A DNA stretch of 64,000 nt from Drechmeria coniospora. Lineage: Eukaryota; Ascomycota; Sordariomycetes; Hypocreales; Ophiocordycipitaceae. The position numbers were made by a program, and so were the translations under genes. Numbering within the stretch: the first letter of the stretch is position 1; each line of letters begins with the position of its first letter. The DNA lies in the NCBI RefSeq assembly GCF_001625195.1, contig NC_054391.1:9252552-9316551 (forward strand). Direction: 5' to 3'. The notes beneath the pieces are model-generated. The model saw only the letters and a list, made by a program, of their open reading frames with translations. It did no database searches and was not told the origin of the DNA. Below are positions 47,634 through 57,900 of the stretch, piece after piece.

Positions 47634-47903
47634 GTCAATCCATTCATCTTTATGTCAATCATACCGCGTGACTGTGCTCGCTGCTCGAGTGAATAGTCGT
47701 CACATTGCCCAGTTGTCAATCCATTCATTTTTATTTCAAAGTCCACGACAATACAACATACCGTGTGACTGCTCGCTGCTCGAGTGAATAGTCGTCACAT
47801 TGACTAGTTGTCAATCCATTCATCTTTATTTCAAAGCCCACAATACAGCTTACCGTGTGACTGTGCTCGCTGCTCGAGTGAATAGTCGTCACATTGCCCG
47901 GTT
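47634..47903. repeat. Three-copy direct repeat of 81-95 bp
   Basis: Each copy runs from TCAATCCATTCAT.TTTAT through CCGTGTGACTG..CTCGCTGCTCGAG to GTGAATAGTCGTCACATTG. Copies start at about 47634, 47715 and 47810. It lies immediately 3' of the metallopeptidase gene. Confidence 0.88.
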
Positions 47904-48365
47904 TGTCGTCCAGACACGGAGCAGAATCCGAGCAAGCCTGAATCCCTCCCTCACCAGTCGCAAGGGCTGTAATAATTTTTGGAGTTGTCGTGACCGATAC
48001 CTTGGACCGGACGACTGTAGTGTATTCGATATGTAACTACTGCAACGACGATACACTGGCCGTGGCTCGTTGTCGATCGATGTGGTACAAGGTCGCATGA
48101 TGATCCTGGGCCATCGTTTGAGGCAGCTGAAATTAGCCGTAGAATGAAGCAGCGGCCTTGGACCTGCTCCAGCGGCGTAGAGTGAGATGGGTGGAGGGAC
48201 ACTACGTTCATTGAACGTGGTTTTGTATTTTTCGTCTGTAAGCCAACGATAACGAACCCTAACGCATTCTTTCGGCTCTGCTGTTTCCCATACTCGTCTC
48301 TGCTGTTTCCCATACCGTCACCTTAAAGGCCACGCTCTTGACACTCTGTACCCCATTTGTCACAG

Positions 48366-48724
48366 TTCGAAGCCGGCCGTGTCAACACCATACGGCGCGG
48401 TAAAGGCAACGGTGGAAGGGACAGCATCATCGTCGTCGACGGTATCTTGCCCGCCAGGAACGTGCTAGACATGATGGCTGTCAGGCAGCAGTGAGTGCAT
48501 GATTGTATTCTCGCATCAGCATAGCTCCAAGGCGTGCGTGTAGTGGGTTGCAATGGCAACATTGCTTCAAAGGAACCTCTGACTATGTAGGCTCCTCGGC
48601 TGTCATCGGGTCATTCTTATGGGCCTCGGGGATAAACGAGAATATCGAAGAGTATGGAAAACGTGTTGGGCAGCTTCGCGAGAGTATCCTTGGTCTAGGT
48701 TTCGTTCCATCAGGGATGGATTGA
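48366..48724 (+). other. Possible gene remnant (two protein-like segments)
   Basis: After an acceptor-like CACAG (48361-48365) a frame encodes about 42 residues with normal composition ('RDSIIVVDGILPARNVLDMM'). It ends near 48490 beside a GTGAGT donor-like site. A second frame ends at 48724 with 'SSAVIGSFLWASGINENIEE' and 'QLRESILGLGFVPSGMD'. I cannot name the family or join the pieces to a start, so this may be a degraded gene or chance. Confidence 0.25.
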
Positions 48725-48865
48725 TCCTCCGTCGGCATCGCTACCTTTGGCAGCCTCTGTTAGCTCTTCCGTACGTATAACCTAATGGAGTCTCGGCATG
48801 AACGGAGAGTCGACGAACTGGGAGAAGCCGGATGGGCCTGCATCGTAGAGGATCCCGCGAGCCAT

Positions 48866-49111
48866 TCACATCCACCACCACCGCTTCGAGCTTTGGGATT
48901 GCAAACCCTGTAGCTTGTCGGAAAATGTCCGGTGCTGTTGCTCCGTCAAACCGCTCCGTGCCGCTTCCAGCACTTTCATGTGTTCCTTCTTGAGCTCCTC
49001 GAAGCCGGCGTCGAGCTCTTTGTGCCACGGGTAGAGGACAAACACCTGGAAGCCCAGGGCCGAGCTCGCGACGAGGAAGTTGGTGAGAGAGATGGCCCGC
49101 GTGACTATCAT
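48866..49111 (-). CDS. Small single-pass membrane protein, probably mitochondrial (81 aa)
   Basis: One exon from the ATG at 49111. A short basic N-terminus is followed by a hydrophobic helix (about 5-27, 'NFLVASSALGFQVFVLYPWH'), then a charged coiled-coil-like tail with 'FEELKKEHMKVLEAAR' and a terminal basic-Trp cluster. Small fungal inner-membrane proteins look like this, but I do not recognise the family and the location is inferred from the helix and basic start. The compact, well-composed frame supports a real gene. Confidence 0.6.
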   Translation of the reverse strand: MIVTRAISLTNFLVASSALGFQVFVLYPWHKELDAGFEELKKEHMKVLEAARSGLTEQQHRTFSDKLQGLQSQSSKRWWWM

Positions 49112-50332
49112 GGCGTCTCGATCTCGTACGAGGTGCGTGGAATGAGAAGGGATCAAGGATATGGGACAGAGGGACTCGTCTGCCGGGTTGATCGAAGCCG
49201 TCTTTGCTGGCACAAGGGGTGAAAGGAGGACAAGAAGATTGGGTTGGCGGTGGCGAGGAAGGCAATGGTGTAATTCCAGGCAGCAAACGAGAACGGCATC
49301 GGAGCAGCACATGCACTTGTATTTATTTGTACCTGTACAGGTGCAGTACTGATACTTGCATCTACATGTACACTTGCATGAGGTATTCTCGGCTCTCCGC
49401 CATGTGTTTGCGCCACCCGGAACCGGTTAAAGCCGTCGTTATTACCGGCCAGCAGGTGAATGCTTAGTAGCCATGGGGCACTGTAGGAGCACTGAAGACT
49501 GTACTGTAAGCACAGCACAGTGCAAGTACAGCGTGCTGTTCTCCACAAGTACAGGCAAGTGCAGGTACTTTGCATACTAAGCCAGTATCAACATGAGTAC
49601 TACCTAGTAGCAATTCTCGGTTCGCACTGTACCCCCTACGCAAGTACACCGGCGTCATCTCCATGTACTCCCTACAGTGGCTCGAAGGTACATGTACAGC
49701 AGGAGTACGAGGACACCCTCTTGCGCGGGTACCAGCGACCATAACGGGCCCATGTATCGGTACATCATCGCAGCTACAAGTCGCGGCGAAGGAACAGGTC
49801 ACAGTTCAAGGTTGGTGTTGCGATGCATGTTCTTGAAATCAGGCCACTTTCTCCCCTTTCCTTCGGCTGAGGGGAAAACGTCGGTCGCTCCACCGCCGAG
49901 GGAAGAAAGTCGCCCGAGGTCCTCGCATCTGGCATTCCCTGATGAATAACCGATGCTTCCTCTCCGTCTCGCCTTTTCCAACCACCACCGCAACACCACG
50001 AACCAACCCATTTCACAAGTATTATTACTTGTATCTCAACTCATCAAACTGGCTCGCATCCATGGCATGAGCTGCATCGTCGACATCGCAGTCCTCGGCG
50101 CTGTATATGGATTCAGATCTCAGCAGCATGGCCCGAGGTCTATTGCAAATGGACGATTCGACGAGGTGATGCGTCCAATCATGCCATTGCTTCATCGGCA
50201 TTGTCATTGCTCTTGGCTCGCTCACCATGGCATCACATCGTTTATCGTTTCATCATTAGCATCTGCTGACAGCGAGTGTGTGTGTGTCACCCTCTCTCGG
50301 CTCCATGATGCTGCCCATCTAGCCATGAATGG
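49112..50332. other. Intergenic with a TAC-rich island at 49300-49700
   Basis: Words such as GTACTTGTA, TACATGTAC and CTGTACTGTA are frequent at 49300-49700. No gene is supported. Confidence 0.5.
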
Positions 50333-53092
50333 CTACCACGGACTCTGTGCTGGGAAACTCGCCGCCGTCCGAGGCGCGGCGGCCGTTGCCTTTCGTGCCT
50401 GAGCCAGCTCGGCGTCGACATCCCACGTCTGCAGAATGTCACCGACTTCGTCAAAAATATCCACCACCTCGTCCCTTGGTTCCTCGAGTTCGCGGCCCGC
50501 AGGCTCCTGATCCAGTGCCATCTCCTCGTCCTCGTCGCCCGCGGCATGGTCCGTCTCGTCGTGCGCCTCATCGGCCGCCAAGAACCTCTCCGCCATGGCT
50601 CGCAACCCAGGGCTTTGCCGAACTTGCTGCGATGCTGTCGACAAGAGCCTCCGTCGCAGGCCATCTGTTCGGCTAGCCACGGCGGCAAAGTGTTTGCCGA
50701 ACTTGGCGTCGTCCGTCGTCGGCAGCAACCTGACGGCCGTTTCGGGCGGCGGGGAAGACGGACGGACCGTTCTAGGCGGCGGCGTCGACTGCTGCTTCGT
50801 CTCGCCTTGCCCTTCCATTTTGCACTCTCGGTCATCCGGCAGTGCCCAGGATACTCGATGATTGGGTCTTGATTTGCTCCACGGGCCCTTTAGAGCTGAA
50901 GGATGACCAGTCCCACGCTTTCGTTGTCGACTCGTCTCGCCACCGCCATGCCCTCGTGATGATGACATGAATGCGGCAAATGTCTGGACTGCGAATTGGG
51001 GCTCGAGTGTTGATGGTGCCGTCGTGAGCCGCGATGTTGGCACAGGCGTTGAGATGAGGGGGGTTGGGGCCGCGTCCTCGGCCTCCGCACCAAGGTCGGC
51101 ACAATTCGACCACGGTCTCGGCGTTTGGCATGGTATCCGAAGGTGGGATTCATCTTCAGTCGGTAAGGAGCCATGCGCCGGGTCACCAGCATCCACCTTC
51201 TGGGAGGCGGTCGGTGCCAACAGCAGATGCTGCATTGGCATCTTTGTCCAGGGGCTCTGTTGCGATTCCGTGATGCGCACCTCTCCGTCACATGCGGATG
51301 CTGCCGCGGCCGAGATGCTGGGCACCACAACGGGCTCAGGGGAGCCGTCTTGAGACCCGTCTCTAGCAATGACGCCATGGTCTTCCAGTTGCGCCGGGTT
51401 CTTTTGGGCCACTTGACCCTTGACCTCTGGTTCGTCGGCGTCACCTGCTCTCTCGAGAGGAGCAACCTGGGTTGTTGCTTCTACTTGGTCAGACGGTGCT
51501 TTCAAGCAGTCGGATGCACTGCTCGTTGAACTGATTCTGTTCTCCGCATCGTCTGGCATACCATCGAGGGCTTGGGTACTCGGTGTCGTCCCTGCCGTCA
51601 ACCGTGATGGCGTAGCCCAGGGGCTTGAGGGAACGAGACGGTGGAGTATTCTTCTGAGCGAGAATTCGTCGTTGGGCTTCGTCGTCAAAATTCCCGTGCT
51701 CGTATCGCCCTCGATGCCAACCACAGCTTTCTCCGAGTTGTGGGCAAAGGTCGAAACATGGTGGGTTTCAATTTCGCCCGGTCCCTTCGTGGCTGGTGTT
51801 GGGGGAGTAGAATCATGTTGGCTCTGCAAATCCGTTGCAGTTTCCGACGGCGCCGCCAATACAGGTCCGGCGCCGGGCGAATCTCTCTCCTCTGTTGCGG
51901 GAATGGAGCCATCTGTTGCGTCCACGTCATCTTCGGGCCATGGCTCTTCAGCAAAGCCGGCTACCTCTCCATCGGCATGGTCGTCGAGAGTTTGTCGCAT
52001 TTCGAGGCACAAGGTTGGATCACTGTCTTCAGCCTTCTCTGTCTTGTCATCATCAGAAGCTTTATTCGCGACCAACTTGGCGCGATGTCTTGATCCAATC
52101 GGCGAGGTTTGGGTCCCGCCAAATGGAAAACGGTCTCGTTTGCCCGCCTCCATCCTGGTGGTCCGCCGAGGCTGAGAGACGGGCGATGACAGCGTCGCGG
52201 CTGCAGCCTGATTCTTGTTCAGTTCGTCCTCGGATCCATTGGCCTGCAGCTTGGATGGCCTCCACCCGTCTCCCCGCGGAGACCTGCGTTTCGGGGTGAA
52301 AAATACTCGATTTTCATACGCCGCAAACGATGAGCGTGGAGTCGATGCCACGAGCTCGTCTTGGTCGTCCGAGTTCTCCGCCGAGCCGTCCTGCAATGTA
52401 CCAGCTTGCCCGACAACGGGGAATAGTTGCGGGTTTGAACATCGGCGAGAAAGGGGTGATTTGGAAAGACTTCGAGTGCCCGAATCCACCTTTCTCTTCT
52501 TGCCCGTGGCCCGTTTCAACCAGTCGGCATCCCCTGCCCGTCTCTTCCTCGCTGGGACGGATGTCGGGGTCATGGATGTTTCCCACATAGCATCATGCGA
52601 CGGGCTCGAGCTCGAGGGTTTCGCCGTCTTCTGCCATTGTTGCACCGTGGCTGGCCTACCATATTTTTGCGGCAATGAATGTGCTTCGCCGAGGGCGACC
52701 TGCTTAAGGCTCTCGGGGCTGGGAAAGTGACGCTCGACACCGTCTTCGGCACCATTTTCAGCCGGCTGCGTTTCGTATTCTGACTGAAGCGAGCGGTGCG
52801 TTTTGGAGGCGTATCCGCCAAAGGACGTCGGTTGCTTGCTCCGCCAGGGGTTGGACCAGCCAGACGTGCCATCAAAGGGACCGCACAGCAAGGCAGAAAA
52901 GAGAAAGGGCACGTCTCCGTTGAGGAACCGCCTGGCTGCCGCTTCTATTCTGCTCCGGCTCTGTGCCTGTCTCGCCGCAGCATCACCATCGTCCGAGTCC
53001 TCGTGATGAGCGCCCTCGGCGTGACAAACTGCCTCGCAGTGGATAGAATCGTCGCCCCTCACCAGGTCCGCCGTCGAGTTTGCCGCCGTCAT
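50333..53092 (-). CDS. Large disordered conserved fungal protein of unknown function
   Basis: One exon of 919 residues from the first in-frame ATG (53092). The frame extends to 53146 only with a GTG start. A conserved N-terminal block reads 'RRFLNGDVPFLFSALLCGPF' followed by 'SGWSNPWRSK'. A second is 'GPWSKSRPNHRVSWALPDD' about 170 residues before the end, and a third, near the C-terminus, is 'VDIFDEVGDILQTWDVDAEL'. Between them the chain is Ser/Pro/acidic and basic, with KKRK-type nuclear signals. I recall relatives in Hypocreales labelled 'protamine P1', a name with no functional support. A nuclear role is plausible but unproven. Confidence 0.7.
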   Translation of the reverse strand: MTAANSTADLVRGDDSIHCEAVCHAEGAHHEDSDDGDAAARQAQSRSRIEAAARRFLNGDVPFLFSALLCGPFDGTSGWSNPWRSKQPTSFGGYASKTHRSLQSEYETQPAENGAEDGVERHFPSPESLKQVALGEAHSLPQKYGRPATVQQWQKTAKPSSSSPSHDAMWETSMTPTSVPARKRRAGDADWLKRATGKKRKVDSGTRSLSKSPLSRRCSNPQLFPVVGQAGTLQDGSAENSDDQDELVASTPRSSFAAYENRVFFTPKRRSPRGDGWRPSKLQANGSEDELNKNQAAAATLSSPVSQPRRTTRMEAGKRDRFPFGGTQTSPIGSRHRAKLVANKASDDDKTEKAEDSDPTLCLEMRQTLDDHADGEVAGFAEEPWPEDDVDATDGSIPATEERDSPGAGPVLAAPSETATDLQSQHDSTPPTPATKGPGEIETHHVSTFAHNSEKAVVGIEGDTSTGILTTKPNDEFSLRRILHRLVPSSPWATPSRLTAGTTPSTQALDGMPDDAENRISSTSSASDCLKAPSDQVEATTQVAPLERAGDADEPEVKGQVAQKNPAQLEDHGVIARDGSQDGSPEPVVVPSISAAAASACDGEVRITESQQSPWTKMPMQHLLLAPTASQKVDAGDPAHGSLPTEDESHLRIPCQTPRPWSNCADLGAEAEDAAPTPLISTPVPTSRLTTAPSTLEPQFAVQTFAAFMSSSRGHGGGETSRQRKRGTGHPSALKGPWSKSRPNHRVSWALPDDRECKMEGQGETKQQSTPPPRTVRPSSPPPETAVRLLPTTDDAKFGKHFAAVASRTDGLRRRLLSTASQQVRQSPGLRAMAERFLAADEAHDETDHAAGDEDEEMALDQEPAGRELEEPRDEVVDIFDEVGDILQTWDVDAELAQARKATAAAPRTAASFPAQSPW

Positions 53093-54930
53093 GGCGACTG
53101 GTTGTTTGATACTTTGGAGGAGCGGAGTGCGGCAGATGGAGGCCACGAGGGGCGGGGAAAGGTCATCGGTACGGAGGACAGAGTAATGGTGCTTGGATTG
53201 CCAGCAAAGTAATGTATGGAATACGGAGTAGAGTGTGTCGAGTATGTGCGGCCGCTAAAGCTAGCCGTCACAGCTTGGTGCATGTTGAAATTAGGTGCCT
53301 GGGATTCGCGTGACGCGTGCGCGACGGCACGTGACGCCGCGTAAATCTGCACACTCCAACATCCTTTTCAAAAGGTGCAAGGATAGCCAGGCCTTGCGTT
53401 TGCAGCGACGGGGCAGTAGGTGTACAGTACTCCGTATTACTCGGTATTTAATTACATATACTTGTACAAGCAGATGTAAATGTACTTGTGCTTAGAGTAT
53501 TATATGCACATGTAAAAGTACAAAGTTTTTAAGTAATACCAGATTATTGTTACCGACTCAATTACTACGCTACAGTAGTTTCGCATACAAGTGCTTCAAC
53601 TACAGTACAGAGCACTTACGTATTCGTGAGGCACCCTGAACGAGTCCCGTTTTTTTCACACGAGGCTGAACTTGAAGACGCAGGCGAATCACCATCGCCT
53701 GCATCACCGGCATCGGCGCCGAGAGGCTGTTGTATCATGAAGAACGTCAGAAGCGCCTGTGCCTGCGCCTGCGCCTGCGCCTGTGCCTGCGCTTGTGCCT
53801 GCGCCTGTGCCTGCGCTTGTGCCTGCTCCTGTGCCTGCGCTTGTGCCTGCGCCTGTGCCTATTGTTGGTGCTGCTGCTCCAATTGTTCCATGGGCCAATC
53901 GAAATACTGTTCTTGACGCCCTTAGCGCCTGGGCGATCCAGCTTCGGTCAGGCTATGCATGGTACTACTTGTACAGTATGTGCCACAGCAGGCAACGTTG
54001 ACTTTCTTCTTTTCCTACCCGGAAAATCAGCACTCATAGACCTATTCCGTCCAAGGTATTCCTTTTGCATTCAGGCCGTCTCTAAGCAAGGAAATCTTGC
54101 TCCTCGTCGTATGAGCCGATTGGCCAAATGACGGTGCCTTGTAGCATTAAGCGATAAAATCCATTGAAGAAATCGACACGACTGAATCGAATCTGGAATT
54201 CGTACGAGTTTAGTCCACGGAGTCAACCGCATGCAACCACATGTACACGCTAATAACATGTACTTACTCCCAGTATCACGTTATTATCATGTACTCACTT
54301 CCAGTATAATTAAATAATACCTTGCTCGTACATGCCCTCCCTCAAGAGCCAACAGTAGGGTGCAAAGTGTAACCTGAAACGGACTAGTTGGCACAGCAAC
54401 AGCCGGCCCAATCGTTCGTCGTATTGTTGTGGTTGTTCCCGAATCGGCTAGCGCCATGCTGTCCAACGCGCAGTGCAAAGTCGCGACGTTACGTACATGT
54501 ACAGCACGGTACTTTCTGCATCACTCACCGTGAATACCTACCTGCAAGTACTTACAGTACTTGTACTTACGGAGTACTGTACTTCCTTGCACTACGCTCG
54601 ATGAACTGGTATATTATTATTAATTATTAGCTCCTCTGCCTGATGCGAGACCTGCTTTCGACTCGAGCCTGGGCATCGTTCCATCGACATCTCACCGCAT
54701 TTTTCCACCACCCGCTCAACTCCCTTATTCCATAGGCACATGCTCCATTTACTATCTCGAATCAAGTGGCCCGATTTTTATTATTCCACGGAATATTGAC
54801 TTGGACGCCGGAACGGAGTGGGAAAACTCCATCGCGGCCACCTCACCATCATCTCATCCATCCGTCAGCCCTCCGCATCGAATGGCATCCCAGTGAAGCG
54901 GCATTTTAATCGGTTCCCGCCGTCGCGACC
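53093..54930. other. Intergenic with TAC-rich islands and a hexanucleotide repeat
   Basis: TACTCCGTA/TACGGAGTA-type words cluster at about 53410-53615 and 54475-54590. The right end is the promoter and leader of the Cdc11-type gene. Confidence 0.5.
53757..53862. repeat. Hexanucleotide repeat GCCTGC/GCCTGT
   Basis: About 17 GCCTGC/GCCTGT units run uninterrupted. The repeated Ala/Cys or Gly/Thr frames it creates are not evidence of a gene. Confidence 0.9.
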
Positions 54931-57900
54931 ATGGATCATGCCTGGCTGGACTCGTTGTCCGAGGACTGGGTCTCCGAGCGCGGCGACTCTTCGGCGGACA
55001 AGCTGCCACCTCTCGAATTCAGCGACCCCATCGAGTCCACGCCGTCGAGGCAGCGCCAGAGTCGAATCCCTCGCCGGACGCCGAAATCAAAGGCTTCGAC
55101 ATCGTCGACGCCGAGCAGCAGCCCGTATGTCTTGGGCGAGAGGAGCGCCAACGACATCAACATCTCGAGCCGACGTCTGCGTTCCGCCCTGTCGCGGGAG
55201 ATCAAGCTCGACGAACCGGGGCAGTCCATGCCAACCACCGCCAACGGCTCCGTCATCCGCAATAGCAGCCATCACCGTGTGTCGTCGAGCCGAGGGAGGG
55301 AGACGCCCGAGTGGAAGCGACGATTGGTCCAAGGCAAGCTAGCGTACGGCGAGCAACGAGACCTCTTCTCCTCCGCCGCCGCGGGCTTACAGGACATGTT
55401 CAAGCCGCCTCCCGCGGCCGACGGCACGGTTGGTCATGCCGATGCGACGCTGCCTTCGAGTCCACCCATCGACGCTCTCACCGATGACCTCGCAGATTTG
55501 GAGCGGTACATTGACGTCGACGATGACGAGGACAGTCGCGAAATTGTGTCGCCGAGTCCCAGCCCTCGGCGGAGGCAACGCGGTGTCCAGTATCTACCAA
55601 ACGACGAATCCATCTCCAGCCCCTCTCAGGTCAATGGTGCGCGACGAGGTAGCGATTCATCGAGGCAGCAGCCACGGGACCGACCTGGGGCGCGTCGAGT
55701 CGATGGCCCCTTGACGGTACCGCACGACACCGCAGCCACCTCGAGAAAGACGAGCGGCCGCAGCGACACGCGCAACGAAGAGTTCAGCCCCATCATGATT
55801 GGAAAGCACAGCACCGAGGGTGGAAAGGTTGACTTTGCACACATCGAAGTGCCGGTGGAGCAGCTGTGGCAAAAACTGGAACGTCTGCGAATCAACCAGA
55901 TGCTCTCGGACGAATCGCGAGCCGATGTCGACAACGCATTCTCCAATGGCCCGGACGCGCTCGACGAAGAGAGCCTCGTTCATGCCGAAACTTCCAACGA
56001 ATACCCCCGAAAGGAGGCGGTTGCCAACCTGCAGCTCGACGGACCGTCGCGAGGTGACTCGTTCCGCCATGGTGGGTTGCCTTCGGATATTGGCGTGGAT
56101 TCGTCCGAGATGCTGCCTGAAGAGTCTCTCCAGGCGAGCACCCCAAAGCAGTTTCCCTCGGTTAGCGTTCAGGGGAGAACGGCCGCCCCGACGCTGCATC
56201 TCTCGCCCAGCCCTGCCTTGCCGAGGGCTCCCTTTCCGAGCCCCGAAAAGCGACAGGCGAGAGAGTCCCACAAGGCCAACGGCAGCCCGTTGAAGCTCTT
56301 TGGTCCCTACGATACCTTTACGAATCAGACTTTGCTTCGACGCATAAGCCAGTTTGAGGACGCGTCCGGGGGAACCTCTCGACAGTCATCGCACGCAATT
56401 GAGGTCCAAAACTCGCCTCCGTCTCAGCACCGACCAAATCTGGACGCGCTGCCCAACTCCACCGCCATCAGTCGATTCGGCGGCGGGGATCTGGACGGCT
56501 ACGAATTCCCCGGTGACGTTTCGTATGAGTCGACGGGCAACTGGGAGGCTGTCGACAAGGAAAATGTTGAACCGACGTCGCCACTCCGTACCCGCCCGTC
56601 ATTTAATCCCCTGCAAGGGCAATCGCCAAACAACGACGCAGACCTTTACGTTCGGAGAAGGCGAAACACCGGGTCGACGCAAACGCGATCCTCGATTTCC
56701 ATTCCAAGCAATCACCACCACCACCAAGCCATTGCTCTTCCCAACAATGCTCCCCTGCCCGCCCTCACGCCGAAGCGAGACGGCGACTCGGAAGGAAAGC
56801 GACCTCGCACGTCACCATCCAAGGACCCGACGCCCAAAAGACGACGGACGCTGCATCGATCGGACGTTGCCTTTGGTCGTGAGGATCGGCTGGCCACGCT
56901 CGACTCTGCCCATCGCCAGATGCAGGTGGCCATAAGCAAGAAGCGCAAGGATGCAAGACCCGGAAAGTCCGAGATGGCCGACGCCAGCCTTCTCGCCATG
57001 CGGTCAATGCTTTGGCCGCAAAATTCGACGCCTGCCTCGAGGCAAACGCCATCCCCTGTACATTTGCAAATACGCGCCATACAGAACGAGAATGGGAGCC
57101 GCCATGACGACGTATCGGAGACGGAGAGGAAGCCTTCGATAATAACGCAAGACTTCATCGACCAGGCAGCGCAGATCATGGCCATGATTCGAAACCAGGT
57201 ACGGCCAAGGTTGGCGAGCCTCGAGGAATCGGAAAACGAAGGCGGCGAAGCGAGACACCAGCACATGATGGATGACTCTAGCGACGAGTCCACGGATGAA
57301 CCATTTTCTCGACCACCGAGCCGCGAGGGAAATAGGTGGACGAATGTTGCACCGAGCCGTCATGACCCAGAAATTATCAGTCGGCTCAAGAAATACCAAG
57401 AGCGTAGCGATGTGGATGATATTCACTCTTCGTCCCTGCGGCCCATGGGACGGCCAAGTGACGACGACCTTGACGATGGGGAGCAATCCGTACAGAATTA
57501 TCAAGTCCACGGGGGGGCGCTTCACGTTACCGACGACATTGTCAGCGACCTTCCGAATGTTCGAATCACGTCGGCGGGTGGCCAGGACAGTGGTCTGTGG
57601 AGTCCTGGCAAGGATTTTCCGTCCAACGCCTCCAGTCGATCTTTTAGCAGAAACTATCCCACCACATCCTCCCGGGGTTCGGAGTATCGAAGGACCATCA
57701 TGCCCGAGAGCGTCTCGCACTTGATTCCAGACAGGGTCGGGGGTATGTTCCTAGACAGGCAGAACAAGATTTGGGTCAGGAGAAAAGGGTCCGGGTCCAC
57801 GGCGGTGTCGGATGTTCCGCCTCCTGCAGAGGATACGGAGGATGACCCGTTTGCGAGCATCTCGGATCTGTCCGTCGACATGACGAGAGAGTTGCAGAAC

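Noticed and set aside
53626..53916. Open frames with poly-(Ala-Cys) or poly-(Thr-Gly-Ala)
   Set aside because: Products of the hexanucleotide repeat; the three plus frames and the minus frame are all open for that reason.
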